64,000 nucleotides of DNA, taken from the NCBI GenBank assembly GCA_941918925.1, contig OW799236.1, positions 64,566,685 through 64,630,684 of the forward strand, given 5' to 3'. The notes beneath the pieces were generated by a model. The model had not been told where the DNA came from, ran no database searches, and saw only the letters and a program-made list of their open reading frames with translations. The position numbers and the translations under genes are program-made. Below are positions 22,962 to 35,383 of this stretch, in pieces. Within the stretch, counting starts at the first letter, position 1. Every line of letters begins with the position of its first letter. Source of the DNA: Phyto melanocephala. Its lineage: Eukaryota > Arthropoda > Insecta > Diptera > Rhinophoridae.

Positions 22962-24040
22962 TAATCAATTGATTATTTCAAGTCGGTAAATAAACCAATT
23001 TTTACTTCACTGTTTTGTTGTAATGTAAATTCATATAAGATTACAGTTTCGAAGTACCAGTTAATTTCTTATATTCTCTATTTAGCTCTATTTGGGAGAA
23101 TATTTTCCTTTAGAATTTTTTTTATAAATTGGGTAATTCCATGTCAAACCAACCAAAGGGCGTTCCTTATCTCCTACGAGTTTTTTGGTTTATCGTATAA
23201 ATACAGTATATCATAGAATTAAGAAAACTTCAAAGTTTAAATTAAGATATTTACTACCACTACTAAAACATGGTGTGGGTTATATTCATTTTGTCATTGC
23301 GTGTTTAAGTAGCGATGCCAATATATTGATTTTTGCGTCATTTTTTTTTTCCCAAAATTCGCGTTTTTGTTGGTCTCTGCGATTTACATACTTCAAAAGT
23401 AAAATTATCGAAATGATATAATATTTCTACCAACATTTAATAATCGTAAAATTATTTAGTAAATTTATGCTTTTTGGTTCAAAAGGTTCCTTGAAATTGA
23501 TGGCTATTATGACACTTTCTTTTTTGTTTTGTCTTTTCTTAATCTAAGATTGAACGACTGAAAAAGGTAATGTTAGAGAGAAAAAACTATGCATGTTTCC
23601 TATATTTTTTTTTTTATTTATTTTCAATGTCGCTAAATTCAAGTATAAAACAAAGTGGTTTGCAGAACTGTTTCGTTTTAACCTGGAAATTTAAATTTTA
23701 AGCTAAAAATTTTCAGTTTTTTTTTAATAGATGCCGCTATTTTTTTTATCAATAACATACAGAAAACTTTGATGTTTTTATATTATTCTTAATATGGCTG
23801 TACTCTTGCTCTTATTAAAATTTCGTTTGATAACATACTTGCACTCTTTTTTAAAATCTTAAAAAGACAGAAAAAAGCAATTGTCTAAAGGGCTTTAGTG
23901 AAAATATAAGTATCAACTAAACATAATGCTCGGAACAAATTTAAAGATCCGCAATTATCCCATAATAAATGTTGTATGCAGTCATAGATTGCAATACAAT
24001 ATAAAACATTATTAAGGGGTTTCAAATTTGAATTATCAAT
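22962..24040. other. AT-rich stretch without recognised genes
   Basis: No gene seen. An open frame at 23185-23421 is low-complexity and not supported. Confidence 0.35.
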
Positions 24041-24400
24041 GGTCAGCGAAAGTCGCTACAGGGAGGGATGATTCGAAGCATTTTGTGGTGGAAATTTAAT
24101 GATTTAAACGTAGAGAAAATGTGGTTTTAACAGGATGGTGTCACTTGCCACACGTTTAAAGAAATAATGAATCAAGTGAATTGGTCGCCAAGATCGTGCG
24201 ATTTGACACCCGTAGACTATTTTTTGTGAGTCGGTTTTAAATCAAAGGTGTTCAGCAACAGTTCCACAACAGTTTAAGAGCTTAAAAATAACAAATATCA
24301 ACAACAGTTTATTGAAAAAATTTCTTGATAATTTTGTTTAAAGATTGAGATTCAGTCGGACCAGTAGGGGGCTCACTTTACTAACATAATTTCACATTTT
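24041..24400 (+). pseudogene. Mariner transposase, decayed C-terminal part
   Basis: Reads EKMWF-stop-QDGVTCHTFKE, then VNWSPRSCDLTPVDYFL, a stop, and VGFKSKVFSN. These are the WFQQDGATCHT block containing the second catalytic Asp and the WPPRSCDLTPLDYFLWG block containing the third. At least two stops are present and the N-terminus is absent. Confidence 0.75.
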
Positions 24401-24706
24401 AAGCCGGAACCTTTTTGTAATAAGCCGAAAAATTTTTTTTTTTTTTTAATATCGCAAAAACGCAGTTTTTTTTGTTAAAATTAAAATGATAACTCACATT
24501 TGGACCCGCTTTATTTAAACTAAAGAATTCTCCCATTTTTATATCTGCTTTGTTGGAAGCTGAAAGCATTAAAAAAAATCACCCTTACCCGTGCTAAAGC
24601 CACAAAATTATCTCTGAGGTGATTTAAAAAATTTTTTTTTTTTTATTAATGCATGGTATCAACGTAATTAATTACGTAACTTAATATTAATAAGCCTTAT
24701 TTTATT
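24401..24706. other. Unassigned stretch
   Basis: Homopolymer-rich AT sequence; nothing recognised. Confidence 0.3.
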
Positions 24707-24838
24707 ATACCCTTCACCTGAGGTGCACAAGGGTATATATAGCTTTGTCATTCCGTTTGTAATTTCTACAATTTTCATTTCCGACCACATAAAGTATATA
24801 TTTTCTGAGAGCTTATGAATAGAGGAGTCGATTAAGCC

Positions 24839-26356
24839 TTGACCTATAACTGGGCGAAGGAGCGAGGGTTCAATGTCAACCCAGAAAAGACTGAAATCTG
24901 TTTGTTTACGAGAAAGAGGAAGATACCGGTGCATAGCTTTCCCATCTTTCGGAATAAGACAATTAAGATTGATAAGAAGGTCAAACACCTAGGAATAGTA
25001 CTTGATTGGAAACTATCCTGGAAGGACCACATTGAATGTAAAGTGGAGAAAGCTCAAAGAATATGGGCCCTCTGCAGAAGAGTGATTGGCTCAAAATGGG
25101 GCTTAAGCCCAAGGATGACACATTGGCTATATACGAGTGTACTGCGGCCTACAATTACGTACGCTTCGTTAGTGTGGTGGACATCCTTAGAGAAGAAGGT
25201 AAATATAAAACCTCTTCGAAAGATTCAGAGACAGTGCTGCACTAGTATTTGCGGCGCCATGAGGACCACATCGACAATGGCCATTGAGAATATATTATCC
25301 ATTTGGCCTATTGAGATACAGGTAAAATATGAAGCGGCCTTGGCTGCCACAAGATTAATGGCAATAGATGAGTGGCTTATAAGAGAACATAAGACCAGAT
25401 ACCAAAGAATAACGGATATCTTACCGATGGGAAATATTACGGAATTAACATGTGATAAAATCCCGATGAGATAAGAGGATATTAACTGCATCACCATTAT
25501 ACCGGAAGAGGGAGAATGGGATGAGATAATCAGGATGGGAAACACCCACGGAATCGATCTTTACACAGACGGTTCAAAGATTGGTGACCAAACTGGAATG
25601 GGCTTATACGACATAAGCCGAAATAGAAGCAAATACTTCCGTCTACCAGATCACAACACTATTTTTCAGGCTGAGATCATGGCGATTACGGAAGGAATTA
25701 AATGGATAAAGGAAACGAATAGCGAAACTCCGATTCGTATCTTTACGGATAGCCATTCAGTGATTAAGACATTGAGAATGGAGAAAGTTGAATCCCGGAA
25801 CGTTTTGCAATGCAAAAGGGAGATAAACTCATATGCAAATTGTGAACATCTGGAGATAATATGGATACCAAGCCATCACGGGCTGATCGGAAACGAGAAA
25901 GCCGACAAATTATCCAAAATGGGAGCTCTTCTGAGTACTATAACTTTGGAGAACGCCAAACCCCTTAAACGATTTAAGGATGAACTTAAACGTTGGGCAA
26001 TGGAGGAACATGTCAGAAAATGGCAAAGCACTGATGTCGGTAAGGTGACAAGAACACTCTGGGGTGACCCAAATCTTGGGAAATCAAAGGAGATTCTGAG
26101 ACTAAGTAGACCTACACTTAGGAAATTAACCGGTGTAATAACAGGTCATACGGAGTTGAGAACTCATCTAGCTCGCATGAGATTATCTGAGGAGACAACA
26201 TGTAGAGCTTGCGAGGAAGAGGATGAGACTCTGGTATACTACCTCTGTCATTGTCCTGCGTTTGAGCATATTGGCGCGAAATTTTACAGTGGATACTATG
26301 CCGAACTTGGAATACCTGGGGAACTCGAACTGGAGATCCATAAGGCGTTACATTGA
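24839..26356 (+). pseudogene. LINE ORF2, C-terminal RT region plus RNase H, one in-frame stop
   Basis: One continuous frame apart from a TAA at 25472-25474. It begins inside the end of the reverse transcriptase (FNVNPEKTEICLFTRKRKIP, then KHLGIVLDWKLSWKDH and the WGLSPRMTHWLYTSVLRPTI thumb region), so the YADD-bearing catalytic part is lost. The RNase H domain is complete, with the catalytic acids in LYTDGSK, FQAEIMAITEG, IFTDSHSV and the last Asp in IPSHHGLIGNEKADKL. The C-terminus has a Cys/His cluster (CRACEEEDE, CHCPAF) typical of LINE zinc knuckles. It ends in TGA at 26354-26356. There is no start codon of its own; the apparent start is the truncation point. Confidence 0.85.
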
Positions 26357-26525
26357 GGGGACTGGGTTCTTGGACTAGTCCGTTTTTTTATGGGAAATTA
26401 TGTTTATGGTTTTTGTTTGGGAATTCCGTTTTCCATATGGAGCGCACAACATGCCAACTGGGCATAAGTACATACCTGTCATGGGTTTGGGCTTTTATAC
26501 CCCTCCTTTTCAACCTAACCTAACC
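24839..26525 (+). mobile_element. 5'-truncated non-LTR retrotransposon (RNase H-bearing LINE)
   Basis: Inserted in family A with the target duplication TAAGCC (24833-24838 and 26526-26531). It retains the last part of ORF2 and a 3' UTR ending in TTTTCAACCTAACCTAACC, with no poly(A). The truncation removes the endonuclease and the catalytic RT core. The RNase H domain points to the LOA/I/R1-related lineages. Confidence 0.8.
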
Positions 26526-27007
26526 TAAGCCCTGACCGTCTGTCCATGTGTTGGTTGAAATCAACTTTTAGAAGCAACTATATGTTCCTCAGATCTGAGT
26601 ATGGTATTAATCTTTTGGAAATATCCGGGAATTAATCGCTATTGAAATTCAGCACGATCACCCCATAACTTTCTGAGATATGAGCAAAAACCCACGACCA
26701 CCTCGTTTTTTTCACAATTACAACAACATACATATATACTGGTTAGAGTAAACGTGGCATTAATTAAAAAATTTTTTTTTTTAATTTTTTTATTGTTGTT
26801 TTTGTTTTTAATACATTTTTTTAATAATTTTTTTTTTGAAACACATCGTAAACTCAATTTATAATTCTGCAATGGGATGTTTTGTATATGTATGTACGTA
26901 TCTCATATGAGATGAATGGTGATACAAACAATCGTTATTGCATGACTACACGTTGTGTGAAGGGTATATAAGATTCGGCACGGCCGAATATAGCACTCTT
27001 ACTTGCT

Positions 27008-28526
27008 TTTATATAGTTTTCTAAAGCGTATTCGAGTTTAGAACTTATAAAGAGAAATATTTCTGAATTTTCGCATCCACATACTCTTAAATTATTGTTC
27101 ACATCATTTCGGAGATCAAGACTGAAGTATGGTAGTCTGATTTTAAGTCATCATTGCGGTATAAATACATATTTTCCGTAACGAGAGACTTCAAAAGAGA
27201 TATATTTGTTATACGTTAACTCACTTAAATTATATTTATGCGCTAGCAACTCATGAATCCCGTTGTTTTCATCTACGTATGGAGAAAAGATGTACGATTC
27301 AGTCAATACTGCTTATTTTTTTAACATATTAAATGGTAATATTGACTGTCGAGTTCTTTTAGTAAAACTATTATTTTGTGTACTACTTAAGTAGGCTGTC
27401 GCTTCGTCAAAGAAATTTGTTTTCTTTTTTGTCGTTTTACATTATAAAAATGTTGTACTTACTGGTCCATTAATGGACTTAATGCATCAAAAACTAATTT
27501 TAGGAATTTCTTCTACAACATTTAAATTAATGTTATTTTTTATCTTTATATTTAAAATGTTTTATAAGAATTTATGATACTAAATTCATTTATATTTTTT
27601 ATTTCTTAATAGTGTGAAAGGAATATTTTTCTTAAAATAAATAAACATCAAAATATTCAATTAATACCACATTACCCGAAGTAAATTTACAATTTGATTA
27701 ATAGATCATAATCCAGATATCGTTCCACCTTAAAATTTTTCACAACATTAGACATGAAAATCGCCTTTAACTTAAGTTTTTTAAAAATTTTAAAAAGGTC
27801 GCTCTCAGAGATGTAGCCTTCCAAATTAAGGATCATGAAAAATTACCTTTGAACTTTACAAGAAAAAACATCATGTTGTATATCAAATCAAAAGCAATTT
27901 AATATCTAGTCTAATTCAACCCTGTTGAACTGCGTATCTATAATACTTTTGCGGAAAATGAAAATTAAGTAAAAATATACATAACTTGGGGTTTTTTCCA
28001 ATTTCCAAGACGTCATATTTTCGAATCAAAATGAGTGAGCGACTTTAAACTTTGATTTTTTTATTTCTATGATACTTTATACTTACCAAAATTCAACAAA
28101 TTCTAAAATAGTCATGTCGATAACAGCAATTTTTTAGGTTGATTTGAGATGGTTTAACCCAATTTTATTACTTTTCTAATTTTTCCATAAATTCTTTTAC
28201 CAACTTTTCCTTTAAAACTCAGTTCATCATTGTCTTAACAAAGTGTCTTGCCTAAGAGTATTTTATTTGTTCTCTATAAATAGACAAAGAGTATTTCTGG
28301 GGTTGGAAAAAATGCAGCACAATGCCTACGCTTAGTCGTTTTGAAATGAAAATTTTGCCTCTGTTTTCAATTCACTGCGAATTAAAACCGGTGTTTTAAG
28401 TAAAAATTTCAGCAAGACAATAAAGCGTAGTACAAAAATTTGATTAATTAAATATAAAAAAAAAACTTATTCTTATTTAAACATAAAAATATTAGAAAAA
28501 GTTTTGTTTTTTTGTATATAAGTGTG
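27008..28526. other. AT-rich intergenic stretch downstream of the ZP-N gene
   Basis: No gene recognised. It lies 3' of the minus-strand gene ending at 28527, so the nearer part should hold its 3' UTR. I could not place a poly(A) signal with confidence. Confidence 0.4.
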
Positions 28527-31500
28527 TTAAACCAATAAATTCTGATTTTTTGTTCTCATTGTTTGCGGTAAAGTTTCTGCTGCCTCGCGTAAGTGTTGAT
28601 GATGATGATGTCGGTTAGAGCTATGTAATGGTGCTGATGATGATGTTTTAGCCTTGGGAGGTGGTAAATTTGTTTTGCGATATAAAACATAAATAAAAAT
28701 ACCAATTAATATCACAGATAATAAAACCATCAACATGACACTGCCCATGTTTAGAAACATTAATTCGAAACCAGAAGCAAAAGCTGTAAAAAAAGAAAAG
28801 TGAAAATATTTTACAACGATGAAACACAAGTTTTCTTTTTTAAGTTTTTAATGTTTAAAAAATAAAAAAAAAAATAAACAAAACCATAAATTACCTGTAC
28901 CTGTGGGTGTTGGCCTAAAATCATCATCACTATTATCTGCTAGCATTACATTTTCTTGTCGATCATTAAACTCTAATGTTAGTTTAGCAAATTTGGCTGA
29001 AAAATTTTCCTCATCATGAAGACATTCAACAGCTGCAATATCATTTTCTTTATCGTCTTTATCGTCATCACCATCTACATCATCGTCAGATTTATTGTTA
29101 GGAATAGTTGTACTGCTGTGTTGTTTGTGATTTATATTGTGTTTTATCACACTTTCTTCTTCTTCATCTAGCAGTCTGTCTTGTTTATTTACATTTTGTT
29201 TTTCGTTCTGATTAACCTGCCTTTGCTTAATGTGCTCTTCATTTACCCCCGGTATTATATTTTCCAATGTTGCTGCAACATTTGTTGTATCATCTATTGC
29301 ATCTACGGCATCATTACTGTTTTTAAAACTTATTGTTGGATTGTCCACTTCTTCCACCATTGCTTGGGTTTCTTCAGATGTCTCATTATTGTTCTTTATG
29401 TTGTTGTTGTTGTTGTTGTCGTCGTTGTCTGTTGAGTCTATTTCTTTTAGTACCAGTTCACTTTTATCCACATAACGCATGGGCCTTAAACCTCTACCCA
29501 TACGTTCTTCCTCATCGTAATGCTCTTGTTGCACCGCAGCAGCACCACCACGACCGGGTACTGAGAAACTGGCTCGTACTGTATGCAAACCAGATTGATA
29601 ACTACAGACTACCACAAATCTAATGGATGGAAGAAGCAGAAAAATTAAATTGATTTTGGAATGTAGTTTAATAAAAAATATTAAGTTTAAAATGGTGCAA
29701 ATAATTTAATAATTTCGATATTACCAAACTTGTCTGTATAAATATATTTTCATTTCATATTTTACATTAAAGTTAAACGATTTTGTATTCTTATTTAAAA
29801 AAGTAAGAGCGCTTTATTCGGCTATGCCAAATCTTATTTACCCTTTACAAAAGTGTATATACTCGTATGCAACTGTAAGCATATACATACATACATATAA
29901 GTGAAATAGACTTTTCTAAATCTTACAAAAATGATCACGGTTTGTACCATCATGTACATATATACATACATATATAATTAAGGGTGTATCAATCGCAGTT
30001 TGCTTGTTGTTATTATTTTTCAATTCAAATTTTGTTGTATATATACAGGGTCCGCCATCTAACGTTTTTATTTTTCAACTAGTGCTTATTTCGTGAACGG
30101 TAACACTTAGCTCATATCTGATTTGACAGATAATTAGTTTTATCCTTCCGCTGAACGAATATGGTTGAAGCCAACTGACCACCCAATGCGTTAAGTGGGC
30201 CTGCGATCGACTTACAGAAGATGCCGATTTTGCCAAAAAAAATCATCTTTTCAGATGAAGCTCATTTTGATCTTAACGGGTATGTAAACAAGCAAAATTG
30301 TCGCATATGGGGCACAAACCCGCACGCATACATTGAAAAGCCGATACACCGAAAACGAGTCACTGTTTGGTGCGGATTTTGGTCCAGAGGCATAATTGAG
30401 CCATTTTTCTTCGAAAATTAGCAAGGAGTGGCCGTTACAGTCAATAGCGATCGTTATCGGGCCATGTTGAACGAATTTTTGTTCACAAAAATTAAAGAGG
30501 AGGATATTGGCAACATTTGGTTTCAACAGGACGGCGCTACGTGCCACACAGCCGAAGCTACACTGTTTTTTTATATAGTATTTTAAAAAAAAAAAAGTTA
30601 TTTGTAGAAATTATAAACGAAATGACAAACGCATATACCCTATTACACTCTCAGACAGACAGATGAGGTTTGCTGTCGCGGGGCCAGGAGGTGGAGTGTG
30701 TAGTCGACGAACATCTATACTGAGCATTTTTTATTTCGCTTTTACAATTGTTTTACAAATATTCAAATGCTTCCTTTCATTTAAAAATATAAATATTCTA
30801 TACAAAAAACCAAAAAAATAATTAAATTTTGCCTTTAATTACCTTCTTGTGCTGTGTGTAAATATTCCCAAATTCTCTTGTACCGTTATAAATGTCTCCA
30901 CTGTATTTGTTTCTGGTTTAACCATACTGCCGCATGACCTATGATCTATACGCATAACGTATTTATCTTTTGAATTATTAGGATCACCTTTAATACCACA
31001 ATTCCCACCATCCACTACAATTTTGCCACCAAAATATGGACCGGTTTCAACTTCGATTTCGGAAGCGGTTGGCAAACAACTAGTAGCTTGGGCCGAAACT
31101 AAAGTAATTTTGAAATATTTAAATAGAACTTAATACTCTTCAATAAAATCGTTTTTCGTACAAACAAAACTTACATCCTTTAGTTGGTATAATAATATTT
31201 TGACCTTGTCCCATATCATTACTTAAGAAGTCTTCTCCCTCAATTTCATTATTAAACATTTCTGAACGACCGGTTACCTTCATGTTTTTATGCTTCGGCA
31301 AAGAACGTATATGAAAACTGTATTTTGTAGACATTCGTAGATTGTCGACCTGGGCAGTATATTGACGTACTTGTCTTCTAAAATTAAAATTTAAAAAATC
31401 AAATTATTTATAAAATTAGGGTCGCAATTTGTCGGGTTTTTCATACGTTTTGTCTATAACCTCTAAGTCATTGTCTACATTGTCATACATTTGCAGTGAA

Positions 31501-31699
31501 ATAGAGCCATTGACAAGCTTGGAACGGCATCGGTGTGGCCCAAATGTTTGCATTTCACAGAAAAACACTTGAAATGAGGTAGGCGGCTCTACTTCAGCAC
31601 TACTATTGGTTATAGCATCTTGATCGGAAGTCACAAATTCCACTTCCCAGGTCAAGTTGACAGATTTGTAACTGGGTTCACCCGAAACACTGTGTATCT
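28527..31699 (-). CDS. FN3/ZP-N-like single-pass membrane protein, last five exons
   Basis: Five exons join in frame with consensus splice sites: 31699-31447, 31377-31175, 31098-30843, 29619-28895 and 28783-28527 (stop TAA at 28527-28529). Introns are 69-76 bp, then 1223 bp, then 111 bp. Exons 1-2 look like a fibronectin III fold (YKSVNLTWEVEF, QVFFCEMQTFGPHRC, YTAQVDNLRMSTKYSFHI). Exon 3 and the start of exon 4 resemble a ZP-N module, with Cys in GGNCGIKGD, DHRSCGS and RRFVVVCSY; no ZP-C half is visible. Exon 4 continues with a very acidic, Asn/Asp-rich region. Exon 5 has a transmembrane helix (MLMVLLSVILIGIFIYVLY), then a basic and His-rich tail. Likely an extracellular matrix or adhesion protein (inference). 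The first exon shown starts at an acceptor, so 5' exons are missing. Orthologue unknown. Confidence 0.75.
29802..30645 (-). repeat. Family A repeat in intron of the ZP-N gene, degraded
   Basis: Begins with AAGTAAGAGCGCTTTATTCGGC, the reversed family A terminus. 30600-30645 holds the opposite end (GTAGAAATTATAAACGAAAT, then TATACCCTA). The middle is mostly lost and is occupied by a mariner remnant at 30047-30558. Confidence 0.6.
30047..30558 (+). pseudogene. Mariner transposase remnant inside the ZP-N gene intron
   Basis: The left side (30049-30110) looks like mariner 5' non-coding sequence and is joined by a deletion to the central transposase. One frame reads WACDRLTEDADFAKK, then after a one-base shift in an A-run near 30235 IIFSDEAHFDLNGYV (first catalytic Asp). 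NCRIWGTNPHAYIEKP and VTVWCGFWSRGIIEPFF follow, then a TAG at 30418-30420, then WFQQDGATCHTAEAT (second catalytic Asp). The C-terminus with the third catalytic residue and the right inverted repeat are missing. Confidence 0.85.
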
Positions 31700-32278
31700 C
31701 TGCAATTGAAAACAAAAATAATAAAAAATATTAATATGAAAGTTTATTTTAAACTTTACAGCTGTATAGATAAAATGTCCATGATTGTCTTTTCACTATT
31801 TGCATTGACAAAGATTGCGTGTTTGGTGCACACCATGTTTACTTTTTGGCTTAATTTAAAATCCTCTAGCAGCTATTGCTTTATTAACTGTAGTAATAAT
31901 TATAATTATTTTTTACAATATGTACGATTGTGTTTTTCTTGTTTGCGTTTTTAATGTTTTAAATCAAATTCCGTTATAAGAAGTTCATTAACACATGACT
32001 ATAACAACGAAAAAAACTTGTTGGTTGTTGTCAGTTAAAACTACCTGCCAAAATGTTTATACTTAAGCTGTTAGTGTAATGTCCTGTTATCCAAAGTCTG
32101 GTTTTTAACTTAAATAACCTAATGTAATTTATTATAAAAGATTACACTGGCCAACAGCAAAAAAAGGCTTCGATAACCACTATACAGATTTGATGCATCA
32201 TGGTTACCTTAGTACGAAAATGGTTAATTTGTTTAACTCTATGATTAATTTATTTTTTTTTTTAATTTTTAATTAAAA
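31700..32278. other. Intron sequence upstream of the first visible ZP-N gene exon
   Basis: The acceptor (polypyrimidine tract, then CAATTGCAG on the minus strand) lies at 31700-31715. The rest is AT-rich with no further exon recognised. Confidence 0.45.
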
Positions 32279-32928
32279 CTAGCTGACGCGGTCCGTGTTG
32301 CTGGTCCTAAGCAAACATAAGTGTTGTATTACCACACGATTTAAATTGAGCATTTAACGAAATTTACGGCCTTCAAATAAAAATCCATGGAATATCTATC
32401 ATAAAGTTTTTTACAGAATAAGTTACATATGGTGTAGATATGGGCTCAATCAAAAAAGAAACGCATGCATGTATTTAAGGCAAATTGGAAATTGGAACAT
32501 ATAGTTGCTTCTAAAAGTTGATTTCAACCAACACACGGACAGACGGGCAGACGGACAGACGGTCAGGGCTTAATCGACTCCACTATTCATAAGCTTTCAG
32601 AAAATATATACTTTATGGGGTCGGAAATGAAAATTGTAGAAATTACAAACGGAATGACAAAGCTATATATACCCTTGTGCACCACAGGTGAAGGGTATAA
32701 TAATAAAAACAAAAAAGGAAACAAAATAAATATATGAATATGTTATTGGTGGTGCAATATGAAAATTGTGTTTTGCCACGCCCTTCCGCCCGCAGATCGA
32801 ATATCAAAAATCAGACTTTACAGTGTCACCCGCCTAAGTATTCTTAAGATTCCCTGAAAATTTCATTAAAATCGGCCCAGCTGTTTTGGAGTCCATACGT
32901 TACATACATCCTCTTTTATATGTATAGA
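32279..32928 (-). mobile_element. Non-autonomous Helitron carrying a family A fragment
   Basis: On the minus strand it starts TCTATACATATAAAAGAGG and ends GGACCGCGTCAGCTAG followed by T, the 5'-TC...CTAG-3' termini and A/T insertion context of Helitrons. Near the 5' end it has the usual CCAAAACAGCTGGGCCGAT block. No Rep/helicase gene is present. 32475-32705 is foreign (family A). Confidence 0.75.
32475..32705 (-). repeat. Family A fragment inside a Helitron
   Basis: Carries the reversed core (CCAACACACGGACAGACGGG, the TATGGGGTCGGAAATGAAAA block) and the GGTGAAGGGTATAATAA end. The TTCGGC terminus is missing. Confidence 0.75.
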
Positions 32929-33805
32929 TTTAAGATTTTTTTAGGCGCTTCTCCACATTACCAATAATAACTCGAAAACGGTCCGATATTCTTAAAATAA
33001 ACTTTGAAAAATTTAGATTTACATAGCCTTTAATCTGTTTATATATTGAGTTTTTATCGGCTCAGTAGTTTCGGAGTTATAATAAAGAATTAAAGCAAAA
33101 AATATATTTTTTACGTGAAAATATCAATTTTTTTTTGTTTTAAAAAAATCATGAAAAATCGAAAACGACAAACAATTTATCGCTAAGTCACATGTAATAG
33201 CAACAAAATAAGATATCGATCATAAAAATCGGTCGATTACTTTCGAATTTATTCACAATTAGGTGATCTAGCTCATTCTCACAAAACTTAAGATTTTTTT
33301 TTTGATATATGTACATCAAATTGAGTAGTTAATGTTCTTCTCCTAGAAAAATTGTTCCAAAAAAACCTTTTTGAGATGTTTGCTGTTCTCAGAAGTAAAA
33401 AAAATAAGTAATAAGCAATAGGTTGTTTAATTTTTACGATTGCGGTAGCAAAGTTATAAACGCTCATAAAAGTGCGTGCACGCTGAATTGATCTTTTTTC
33501 CATTGGCTACCTGTAACGGATGATTTTTTTAAACAAAATTCCTTAATATTTTTCTATGATTCTTGGAAATAACAAACAATTTTTAGCACACACAAAAAAC
33601 TGTACCCACACAAAGGGTAATCCCAAATTATAGTATCAGTATTTATAAGAGCTCCTCCTCCTTATCACTATAACCAGGAGAAGTCGTTGGCAAACTCATC
33701 ATTACACAGCCTAAACGGGTTGTTTGTGTTGTAAATATTTTAATTTTTGTTGTAAGTTTCGACTTTTCTTTCATATTTTCAAATCCAAGTTTTTCAAATT
33801 AATAA
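32929..33805. other. Unassigned AT-rich stretch
   Basis: No gene or repeat boundary recognised. Confidence 0.3.
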
Positions 33806-33914
33806 TCCTACTAATATAATAAATGTGTCAAACATATAAATAACAGTCTAGGTTAATACTAAGTCTACCTTTTATCCCGATAACTACGCAGATGAAGTTG
33901 CGGGCACAAGCTAG
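33806..33914 (+). mobile_element. Very short Helitron derivative (109 bp)
   Basis: Starts TCCTACTAATATAATAAATG and ends GAAGTTGCGGGCACAAGCTAG followed by T; the preceding base is A. Both termini match a widespread insect Helitron type. Almost all internal sequence is deleted. Confidence 0.65.
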
Positions 33915-35378
33915 TTAACATATAAAAATTATATTGAATTTCTTGTTTTGTTGATTATTTAAATATTGTAAAAATGAATAAATAATTTTTTTCTAACAGA
34001 GATATAAAGATAAAAATAAAATAGCTGACAAATGATTAAATGTTAGAAATAAGCTGACACATCCTTTAACTGTTATTTATTATAACTCAAGCTAATAATA
34101 TTTTAGTCATACATTTGTTGTAACACTCATGAGCTATAAATTAAGTAAGAAAAAATTTACTGTCCAAATGGTACAAACTTTTCTGTATCAATTTTAAAAA
34201 TTCAAGCAACTTTTCTTCATAATCAGAGATCGCTCTGCGTAATTTAAATTTGAAACTGGCGAAACTGTTGCTGACAGATTTGATATATCTGACGGTGGTT
34301 GCAATACTGAGTTTAGTAGAGATGCTCAGTTTGCAGTTTCATGCACAGTCACCATTCTCAAAAGTTTATACATAATATAATCCCTTGTTACGGGGCATGA
34401 GTTTCACCATGGAACTGGTTGTCCAAAGATCGTCCAAGGACAAGCATCAGGCACCAGTCTCAGTTTCATGCTTGAGTCTCCAAGTCATCTCTAAGCAGGC
34501 CTCATCAGAAACCAGTCTAGGGAAAGTACTGGAGTCCTACTGATTTCCATGGTACCAGATAGGACTCTGGTCAGCCCCGAGCTGAGGTTTCCCAATTGTT
34601 CGGCTCCGTTGCGCTATAGTAAATCCCTAAATATTCAATATACCTTAATTTAATGTAGACTAAAAACTAAAGAGCTGCACAAGCATAAAAAATATGGCAG
34701 TCAAGCAATTTTATTGAGTTTAAAATATGTAGTCTGTGTATATTATTTACTCATTATAAAATACATACTTGCAAAAATATGAGTTTTGCTCTATGATAAA
34801 ATTATTGAAGAATAAAACAAAACTAAAAGAGAACATTAAACTAAAATAGAACATTCAAAACATGTTTGAGTATTTTGATAGTAGAACTAGACCAAAAAAA
34901 ACTTTCACAAAAGCTATAACCTTTAATGTTCTGTATTGAGATGGGTTCAGAGTGCCTTAAAAGTATTTTCTCTTTGAACTCTTTTCTTCTAAAGGTTTTT
35001 TATTTATTTTGGTGAGAGTAATATTTTGTTATTTATGTTTAAACTGAAATATAGTGATTAAAAGCAGTGCGAAATAGAACACTTAACTTTTAGAACTTTC
35101 TACGCAGTTCTTTATTAAATACTTCATTATATAAAGCCTTCTTATATCTATAGGCAAGTTATTTTTAAAATTTCGGCCACAAGAAGTTTATTATTATCTC
35201 GCAATAGCGAACACACCTTGGCCGACCTCACTATCCCGTTTAAGCCGCCAGCCCATAAACCACATCAAACTGTCACCCTTTGTGGATGCAACAATAACAA
35301 TAACTCGCCGCTGAAGATAATTTTCTTTGAAAATACACCATTCACTTCTGTCTGTTCAACAAACCATCGGAATATTGA
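33915..35378. other. Unassigned stretch with a less AT-rich island at 34230-34620
   Basis: 34230-34620 has markedly more G and C than its flanks (for example CACCATGGAACTGG and CTCTGGTCAGCCCCGAGCTG) but no usable open frame on either strand. It may be an old SINE, LINE or exon remnant. The last five bases (35379-35383) are the target site of the next element. Confidence 0.35.
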
Positions 35379-35383
35379 CGACA

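Larger units (their letters stand above)
24707..27007 (+). repeat. Family A repeat, copy 2, split by a LINE
   Basis: 24707-24838 carries the family A start and the TTCATTTCCGACCACATAAA block. 26526-27007 resumes with CTGACCGTCTGTCC and continues to TTCGGCACGGCCGAATATAG and CACTCTTACTTGC. The join is exactly where other copies continue without interruption. 26762-26850 is a T-rich low-complexity part. Confidence 0.8.

Noticed and set aside
29181..29623. Plus-strand Cys/Val/Leu-rich frames
   Set aside because: Antisense to the Asn/Asp-rich exon of the membrane protein; the repeats create open frames on the other strand.
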